Part shown: positions 7,931-11,806 of the stretch, piece by piece
Layout of the letters: every line of letters starts with the position of its first letter
Numbering within the stretch: the first letter of the stretch is position 1
NCBI GenBank assembly: GCA_002789815.1
Contig: PFTZ01000015.1
Location: 1 to 12,951, forward strand
DNA from: Candidatus Berkelbacteria bacterium CG_4_9_14_3_um_filter_39_23
Lineage (GTDB): Bacteria > Patescibacteriota > UBA1384 > GWA2-35-9 > CG2-30-39-44
Length of the DNA stretch: 12,951 bases
Direction: 5' to 3'
Program-made: the position numbers and the translations under genes
The notes under the pieces: generated by a model
Seen by the model: the letters and a program-made list of their open reading frames with translations, nothing else
Databases searched by the model: none
Told to the model about the DNA's origin: nothing

Positions 7931-8119
7931 CACGACTTACGCAACATTTTCCCTTCTGTCATTCCCGCGCAAGCATGTTCTGAGTCCCTCGGCTTTGCTC
8001 GGGATAAACTCCGTCGAAGGGCGGGAATCCAGTCTATAATCTCTAGATCCCCAATCCGAAGCGCTTCGCTTTCAGTTGGGGATGACAAAGGAATGAAACG
8101 ATATTTTGTGTAAGTCGTG
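7931..8119. mobile_element. MITE-like element with terminal inverted repeats and target duplication
   Basis: A 189-bp non-coding element. Left end CACGACTTACGCAACATTT (7931-7949) and the reverse complement of the right end (8101-8119) agree at 16 of 19 positions. Both sides are flanked by TAACAT (7925-7930 and 8120-8125), the expected trace of a 6-bp target-site duplication. Inside are a 77-bp unit (7956-8032) with CTGTCATTCCCGC / GCGGGAATCCAG ends and a ~41-bp palindromic unit (8046-8086) centred on GAAGCGCTTC. It has no transposase, so movement would depend on an enzyme encoded elsewhere. A rearranged inverted copy lies at 10101-10447. Confidence 0.75.
7956..8032 (+). repeat. 77-bp palindrome-ended repeat unit, copy 1
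   Basis: Begins CTGTCATTCCCGCGC and ends GGGCGGGAATCCAG. By eye the reverse complement of 10371-10447 differs at only two positions over the same 77-bp length, so the two copies are recent or kept alike by conversion. Confidence 0.9.
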
Positions 8120-8133
8120 TAACATTTAAAATT

Positions 8134-8139
8134 TATAAT
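8134..8139 (+). promoter_or_regulatory. Possible -10 box for the small-gene locus
   Basis: TATAAT, just outside the right end of the MITE-like element, with no good -35 at normal spacing (TTGTGT at 8106-8111 is too far). A start near 8146 would fit the transcript ending at the terminator 9060-9106. Confidence 0.35.
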
Positions 8140-8168
8140 TTAGCATAGAAGATGAATATGTCGCAAAA

Positions 8169-8229
8169 GTTGTGGCAACCCTTCCGGTAAGTTTGAGCCA
8201 TTGCTCAAGCAAAATCAAAGCAGGAAGGG
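8169..8229 (+). other. Structured 5' leader of the small-gene locus
   Basis: Three nested or adjacent stems: GTTG/CAAC with a 3-nt loop (8169-8179), TTGAGC/GCTCAA with loop CATT (8193-8208), and an enclosing CCCTTCC/GGAAGGG (8179-8185 with 8223-8229). They end 8 nt before the TAAGGAG ribosome site of the first small gene. Confidence 0.5.
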
Positions 8230-8252
8230 GAGTACTTTAAGGAGTGAGGTTT

Positions 8253-8420
8253 GTGTCGAAAGTTGTAGAGATCTCGAGAGAAGAGGTAAGGGAACTCGAG
8301 AAAATCGGGGTTCGGATTCCCCCGGGGTTGTGTGCTCCATCCCGATCGCCCCGAAAGGGGAGTGGAAAGAAGAAGCACTGGGCAATCATAAACGGGGGTG
8401 GTAAGAAAAAGCCAAACTAA
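8253..8420 (+). CDS. Unrecognised 55-aa basic protein (GTG start), first gene of the GC-rich locus
   Basis: Starts at GTG 8 nt after a strong SD, TAAGGAG (8238-8244), and ends with TAA at 8418-8420. The N-terminal part (MSKVVEISREEVRELEKIG) looks like an amphipathic helix; the middle has IPPG; the C-terminus is very basic (SPRKGSGKKKHW then GGGKKKPN), compatible with RNA or ribosome binding, but no family is recognised. Codons are GC-rich compared with the neighbours. Its mRNA also folds: TCTCGAG/CTCGAGA (8272-8278 with 8295-8301), ATCGGG/CCCGAT (8305-8310 with 8341-8346), and CCCC-GAAA-GGGG (8349-8360). Its stop codon lies inside a predicted switch structure for the next gene. It is either a functional small protein or a leader peptide. 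Confidence 0.6.
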   Translation: MSKVVEISREEVRELEKIGVRIPPGLCAPSRSPRKGSGKKKHWAIINGGGKKKPN

Positions 8421-8504
8421 CCTCCTCCCTCGCAAAGGGTTTGGCAGGGCGTCTCCGCCTTGACTGTTGCGAAACAGGCGGGGCGAGACTAAAGCGAGAG
8501 GAGG
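8411..8504 (+). promoter_or_regulatory. Candidate translational switch hiding the SD of the second small gene
   Basis: Structure 1: CCTCCT (8421-8426) pairs with AGGAGG (8499-8504), continued by CTCGC (8429-8433) with GCGAG (8494-8498), an 11-bp helix with one 2-nt bulge that buries the SD. Structure 2: GCCAAAC (8411-8417), ending just before the TAA of the first gene, pairs with GTTTGGC (8439-8445), leaving CCTCCT in its loop; the two folds compete. Between them is a closed arm, CTGTT-GCGA-AACAG (8464-8477, a GNRA tetraloop) extended by CCGC/GCGG. A ribosome stopping at 8420 would cover CCTCCT and free the SD, so coupling of the two genes is predicted. Confidence 0.55.
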
Positions 8505-8511
8505 TGAGAGG

Positions 8512-8760
8512 ATGCGAAACGGAAAAAGTGGCAGAAAGCGTGTGGTGCCACGCCAAGTCGTAGACTTGGTGATGGGTGGAGGCTTGGTTCCGGACGATCT
8601 TCCGCTAGCTGTTAAGTTAGCGCGGGAGCAAGTCTGGTTCCAATACTTTGGCAACGATCGGGTGAATGTTCTTGCGTTGCCAGAGAAAGCCACGCCTGGC
8701 ATGGCATTGACTTTTTCTGACTTTGTGAATCAGGTAGCGCGACTCGTTGCGTCTACCTGA
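8512..8760 (+). CDS. Unrecognised 82-aa protein, second gene of the GC-rich locus
   Basis: ATG at 8512 is chosen because AGGAGGTGA (8499-8507), a near-perfect complement to the 16S 3' end, lies just upstream; the longer frame from 8467 would start before this site. Basic N-terminus (RNGKSGRKR, residues 2-10), then regular alternation of hydrophobic and charged residues: VVPRQVVDLVMGGG, LPLAVKLAREQVWFQYFG, NVLALPEK, and FSDFVNQVARLVAST at the end, probably two or three helices with a short strand. No transmembrane segment, Cys pair or catalytic motif is obvious, and no family is recognised. Several hairpins lie in the coding sequence, the last (8730-8760) taking in the stop codon. Composition is unlike neighbouring genes. 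Confidence 0.62.
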   Translation: MRNGKSGRKRVVPRQVVDLVMGGGLVPDDLPLAVKLAREQVWFQYFGNDRVNVLALPEKATPGMALTFSDFVNQVARLVAST

Positions 8761-9059
8761 CCAGCCCCCAAACAGCTTGAGGGGGAAGCCAGCCCGCATG
8801 CAATTCTCGCGAGGGGGCTGGCATTATTCTCCCTCACACAGCCCGCGCCTATCGTTGTCCTCATCGCATGGCGACATCAAATGTTCGCGACATTTGATTG
8901 TCGCGTTTCAGGCGCGGGTTAGTCAGAAACTGCTTTGCTGAGCAGACCTATCGCTTGGCAAGGCAGTATCCAAACTACTCGTCCGGTTCAGCCATGATTG
9001 GGCGAGTAGTATCTGGATCGTGGCAAGAATGTTCCATACCTCTTGTCACGGTCGTTCGT
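8761..9059 (+). ncRNA. Densely structured RNA region (unknown class) downstream of the small genes
   Basis: No protein-like ORF with a start and ribosome site. Consecutive predicted stems: CCAGCCCCC (8761-8769) or GCCAGCCC (8788-8795), both able to pair with the GC tract at 8813-8822; CCCGCGCCT/AGGCGCGGG (8842-8850 with 8910-8918) enclosing a 14-bp stem 8871-8884/8890-8904 with one bulged T; CTGCTT/GAGCAG (8930-8945); ATCCA/TGGAT plus 11 bp 8974-8984/9000-9010; and a 10-bp stem 9019-9028/9041-9050. It runs straight into the terminator. RNase P RNA and tmRNA signatures were looked for and not found. It may be a structured 3' UTR, a processed small RNA, or part of a larger RNA including the upstream ORFs. 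Confidence 0.55.
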
Positions 9060-9106
9060 CCGGCGAGCGCAGGTGTCCCAAGCCACCTACGCTCGCCGGT
9101 TTTTTT
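9060..9106 (+). terminator. Strong intrinsic terminator of the small-gene locus
   Basis: A 16-position stem, CCGGCGAGCGCAGGTG (9060-9075) with 9084-9099, containing one C-A mismatch and an 8-nt loop, followed by seven T (9100-9106). It fixes the transcription direction of this locus as plus strand and separates it from rplS. Confidence 0.93.
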
Positions 9107-9131
9107 GGTTTTACCATATTTATATTCATAC

Positions 9132-9176
9132 CTAACCCAAATTTGCCAGCCCGTCGGGCTGGCAAATTTGGGTTAG
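9132..9176. repeat. Perfect 21-bp inverted repeat upstream of rplS
   Basis: Arms 9132-9152 and 9156-9176 are exactly complementary around a GTC loop; the arm starts CTAACCCAAATTTGCC. No T-run follows on either strand, so it is not a typical intrinsic terminator. It ends 13 nt before the rplS -35 box. It could be a palindromic mobile repeat, a binding site, or a backup transcription barrier. Confidence 0.9.
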
Positions 9177-9189
9177 AGGTTAGAGAGGC

Positions 9190-9217
9190 TTGATTTATTT
9201 ATTTAAAATGCTATAAT
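9190..9217 (+). promoter_or_regulatory. rplS promoter with extended -10, probably leaderless
   Basis: TTGATT (9190-9195), 16-nt spacer, TATAAT (9212-9217) preceded by TGC (extended -10). The ATG of rplS follows after 6 nt, so the mRNA should start at or beside its start codon; there is no SD. Confidence 0.72.
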
Positions 9218-9223
9218 TATTTT

Positions 9224-9736
9224 ATGAATCAAAAGATTTTAGCCTACAATCAGAAATATCTTAAAAATAATCCCGCCCAACTCAATGCTGGTGACTGGAT
9301 AAAGGTTTATCAGAGTTTTAGGGAAGGCAAAAAAACGCGCGTGCAGGTTTTTGAGGGCGTGGTTTTAGCCACCAAGCATGGCAAGGGTTTGGACGCGACT
9401 TTCACTGTGCGAAAAATCGCCACTGGTCAAATCGGAGTGGAAATTGTTTTTCCTTTGCATTCGCCTAACATCATTAAAATTGAAAGAGTCAAGTCATCGC
9501 GCGTCGCGCGCGCCAAGCTTTACTATCTGCGCAATATCAAATCGTCCAAGATAACGCTTAACAAGGAAAAATCTGCGCCCAAAGTTTGGGAGGAAAAGCT
9601 GGGCGAGGAAGAACTAGAAAAAATTAAAGCGGAGAAAGAGTTGGTAGCCAAAGCTAAAAAAGAAGCTAAACTCAAAGTCAAACAAGAGCTGGAGGAAAAA
9701 TTCAGAAAAGCCCAAGCCGTCCGCAACACAAACTAA
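9224..9736 (+). CDS. rplS: 50S ribosomal protein L19 with long charged C-terminal tail
   Basis: Large-subunit protein at the interface with the 30S. The core (about 1-110) shows the family hallmarks: GDWIKVYQSFREGKKTRVQVFEGVV, TFTVRKIATGQIGVE, FPLHSPNIIKIE and RAKLYYLR. Family members are usually near 115 aa; here a Lys/Glu-rich, probably helical or coiled-coil extension (about 111-170) brings it to 170 aa. The extension keeps the base composition of the gene, so it is not a fused foreign piece. The start is set by the promoter and by homology. yraN begins 3 nt after the stop, so the two form an operon. Confidence 0.96.
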   Translation: MNQKILAYNQKYLKNNPAQLNAGDWIKVYQSFREGKKTRVQVFEGVVLATKHGKGLDATFTVRKIATGQIGVEIVFPLHSPNIIKIERVKSSRVARAKLYYLRNIKSSKITLNKEKSAPKVWEEKLGEEELEKIKAEKELVAKAKKEAKLKVKQELEEKFRKAQAVRNTN

Positions 9737-9739
9737 AAA

Positions 9740-10087
9740 ATGAACAATCGCGCTATTGGCAATCAAGCAGAAGATCGGGCTTGTGTTTTTTTGCGTCAAA
9801 ATAAATACAAGATATTAAAACGGAACTGGTATTTAGGGTTTGGGGAAATTGATATTTTGGCTCAAAACCGCCACAAGGAAATTTGTATTATTGAGGTCAA
9901 ATATGTGGCGGGCGCGCAGAGCTTAGCTCGCGCCAAAGAGCAAGTCCATTATTTCAAACAAAAAACGCTTCAAAAACTTTACTTGGCGACTGCAAAATGT
10001 TATCCTGAAAATATGGTTCGTGTCCATATATTGGCAATGGACGATGTGAATATTGAACTGACAGAAGATGCGATTATAAGGGAATAG
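9740..10087 (+). CDS. yraN: YraN family (UPF0102) nuclease-like protein
   Basis: 115 aa, the usual length. N-terminal IGNQAEDRACVFL helix, then the restriction-endonuclease-like metal motif GFGEIDILAQ (E36, D38) and CIIEVKYV (E52, K54), together the D/E-ExK core, followed by KQKTLQKL. The family is widely conserved and predicted to act on nucleic acids such as branched DNA, but its physiological role is not settled. Its position right behind rplS is a conserved arrangement in many bacteria (often with rnhB between). No SD; translation probably depends on rplS, 3 nt away. Ends with TAG just before the repeat block. Confidence 0.88.
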   Translation: MNNRAIGNQAEDRACVFLRQNKYKILKRNWYLGFGEIDILAQNRHKEICIIEVKYVAGAQSLARAKEQVHYFKQKTLQKLYLATAKCYPENMVRVHILAMDDVNIELTEDAIIRE

Positions 10088-10100
10088 ATTTTAGAATTTA

Positions 10101-10447
10101 CATGACTTACGCAAAATTTCATTCTGTCCCCTTGTCATCCTCAACCGAAAGCCCCCTTGTCATCCTCAACCGAAAGCGAAGCGCTTCGGATTGGGGATCC
10201 ACAGTCCTTTTTGTCATCCCGCACTTGATGCAGGATCCATCCCTCCCGTCATCCCGCACTTGATGCGGGATCCAGACAAAACGACTGGATTCCCGCTTGC
10301 GCGGGAATGACACACCCCTTGTCATCCTCAACCGAAAGCGCAGCGCTTCGGATTGGGGATCCAGTCCTGCCTGGATTCCCGCCCTTCGACGGAGTTTATC
10401 CCGAGCAAAGCCGAGGGACTCAGGACATGATTGCGCGGGAATGACAG
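10101..10447. repeat. Composite block of nested palindromic repeats; inverted, expanded copy of the MITE-like element
   Basis: This block fills the yraN-gltX gap. The left edge CATGACTTACGCAAAATTTC (10101-10120) matches the MITE end at 8101-8119 in inverse orientation; no partner end is found on the right. In order: a 25-bp partial unit (10128-10152), a full ~41-bp unit with GAAGCGCTTC core (10159-10201), two 27-bp units GTCATCCCGCACTTGATGC... (10213-10239 and 10248-10274, one mismatch), a 28-bp unit with TTCCCGC/GCGGGAA arms (10285-10312), another ~41-bp unit (10321-10363) and the 77-bp unit (10371-10447). The partial unit's 25 bp recurs exactly at 10153-10177 and 10315-10339. Peptides readable through it (PRKRES, QVRDD) are the familiar by-product of such repeats, not genes. 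Confidence 0.88.
10371..10447 (-). repeat. 77-bp palindrome-ended repeat unit, copy 2 (inverted)
   Basis: Reverse complement of 7956-8032 with two differences by eye. It forms the right edge of the composite block; beyond it the MITE terminal sequence is missing. Confidence 0.9.
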
Positions 10448-10525
10448 GCGGAAAGAGAATAGCAATAGATGAATCAAGAATTTTAAATTTGACCTGTATT
10501 ATTGTATTTTGGATTTTGTAAAATT

Positions 10526-11806
10526 ATGACAATAACCCGTATTGCCCCTTCACCCACTGGTTTTTTACACTTAGGTACTGCCCGCACCGCGCTTTTTAAT
10601 TATTTATTTGCCAAAAAAAAGGGTGGAAAAATGTATTTGAGAATTGAGGATACGGACAAAGAGCGATCTAAAAAGGTCTTTGAAGACGACATTATCGCTG
10701 GTTTAAAATTTTTAGGTATTAAATGGGACGGGGTAGTTGTCAGGCAGACAGATCGGTTGTTAATCTACAAAAAATATATTGACGAGCTTGGGAAAAATGG
10801 TTTTACCTATGAGCTTGATGGCGCGATTTGGCTTAAGGTGAGCGCAGTTAAGACGAAAGACAAAATTGAATTCATCGATACTATTCGGGGCAAAATTTGT
10901 TTTCCCAAAGCGAAAATAAAAGATTTTGTTATAGTTACTTCAAAAAAGATGCCCTTATTTTTGCTGACAAATGTGATTGATGATTACGAAATGAAAATAA
11001 CTGATGTGATTCGGGGGGAAGATCATATTTCCAATACCCCCCGTCAAATTTTGATTCAGATGGCGCTTAAATTACCCGCGCTTCGTTACGCGCATATACC
11101 CTTGATACTCGCGCCCGACAAAAGCAAAATGTCCAAACGGGCAGGCGCGGTATCGCTCCTTGAGTATAGAAAACAAGGTTTTTTGGCAGAAAGCATGGTC
11201 AATATGCTCGGGCTTTTAGGCTTTCATCCAAAAGAAGAAAAAGAAATACTAGACTTATCCGAATTGATTACAGAATTTGATTTAAAAAGGGTCCAGAGGG
11301 CAGGCGCTATTTTTAATCAAGATAAACTTTTAAGTATTAATGCTTGGTATATTAGAAATATGGGGCAAAGCGAGCTAGCGGAGCGAATCAGCAGTTTTGA
11401 TGGAAAAATAAAGGTCCATAAAAAATACTTAACAATTTTGAAAGATCGGTTTAAAACCTTGGCTGATTATCAGGCGGAAAGTAAATTTTTGCATACATTG
11501 CCAGATTATAGCGCCGAGCTATTGGTGTTCAAAAAATCAACCTTAAAGGATTCGCTCAACGGATTAAAATTGATAAAAGAAAATTTAGCAGAAAAAGATG
11601 CCAGCTTTTGGGCAGATGAAAAAAATATTAGAGAAGCATTGCAAGAAATTGTTGATAATAACGATTTGTCAAATGGCGATGTTTTTTGGAGTAGTCGCGT
11701 GGCTTTGTCTGGCTTGGCAAACTCACCCCAACCATCGGAAATCGCCTGGGCGCTAGGAAAAGAGGAAAGTTTGACAAGAATTAAAAAGGCAATAGGAAAG
11801 TTATGA
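10526..11806 (+). CDS. gltX: Glutamyl-tRNA synthetase (class I), short form
   Basis: Charges tRNA-Glu (and possibly tRNA-Gln, where an amidotransferase is used) with glutamate. The start is the ATG at 10526 because it gives MTITRIAPSPTGFLHLGTAR, the standard N-terminus; the upstream TTG at 10502 would add eight meaningless residues. Signatures: HLGT (15-18, the HIGH motif), IEDTD (40-44), DDYEMKITDVIRGEDHISNTP (152-172) and KMSKR (201-205). It is 426 aa, below the usual 460-500. The chain passes directly from NGFTYE to LDGAIWLKV (91-105), skipping the 40-50 residues that in many GluRS contain CxC-type zinc ligands. No SD; TAAAAT at 10519-10524 is probably too close to the ATG to be its -10. 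Overlaps the next gene by 4 nt (ATGA). Confidence 0.96.
   Translation: MTITRIAPSPTGFLHLGTARTALFNYLFAKKKGGKMYLRIEDTDKERSKKVFEDDIIAGLKFLGIKWDGVVVRQTDRLLIYKKYIDELGKNGFTYELDGAIWLKVSAVKTKDKIEFIDTIRGKICFPKAKIKDFVIVTSKKMPLFLLTNVIDDYEMKITDVIRGEDHISNTPRQILIQMALKLPALRYAHIPLILAPDKSKMSKRAGAVSLLEYRKQGFLAESMVNMLGLLGFHPKEEKEILDLSELITEFDLKRVQRAGAIFNQDKLLSINAWYIRNMGQSELAERISSFDGKIKVHKKYLTILKDRFKTLADYQAESKFLHTLPDYSAELLVFKKSTLKDSLNGLKLIKENLAEKDASFWADEKNIREALQEIVDNNDLSNGDVFWSSRVALSGLANSPQPSEIAWALGKEESLTRIKKAIGKL

Noticed and set aside
8305..8327. tRNA T-arm-like sequence GGGGTTCGGATTCCCC
   Set aside because: The invariant A at position 58 is missing, the loop is one base too long, and no D-arm, anticodon arm or acceptor stem can be fitted; it lies in the 55-aa coding frame.
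8201..8404. Plus-strand 67-aa frame from TTG
   Set aside because: It overlaps the GTG-started gene in another frame, has no ribosome site, and its composition is not protein-like.
8205..8702. Minus-strand 165-aa frame
   Set aside because: It is antisense to both SD-bearing small genes, rich in Pro/Ser/Arg as expected of a GC-rich shadow frame, and opposite to the terminator direction.
8798..8941. 47-codon ORF from the ATG at 8798
   Set aside because: The purine tract upstream is too far and is part of a stem; the product is rich in Ser/His and looks random.
8761..9106. RNase P RNA or tmRNA
   Set aside because: The conserved GAGGAAAGTCC and ACAGAA segments of RNase P, and the tRNA-like ends of tmRNA, are not present.
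8898..9176. Plus-strand 92-aa frame
   Set aside because: It runs through the intrinsic terminator and the 21-bp palindrome, so it is not a gene.
10119..10331. Minus-strand 70-aa frame
   Set aside because: It is read entirely from palindromic repeat units (PRKRESS, HQVRDDG), a well-known false gene product of such repeats.
10101..10447. CRISPR array
   Set aside because: Units are of several kinds and lengths, without regular spacers or cas genes nearby.
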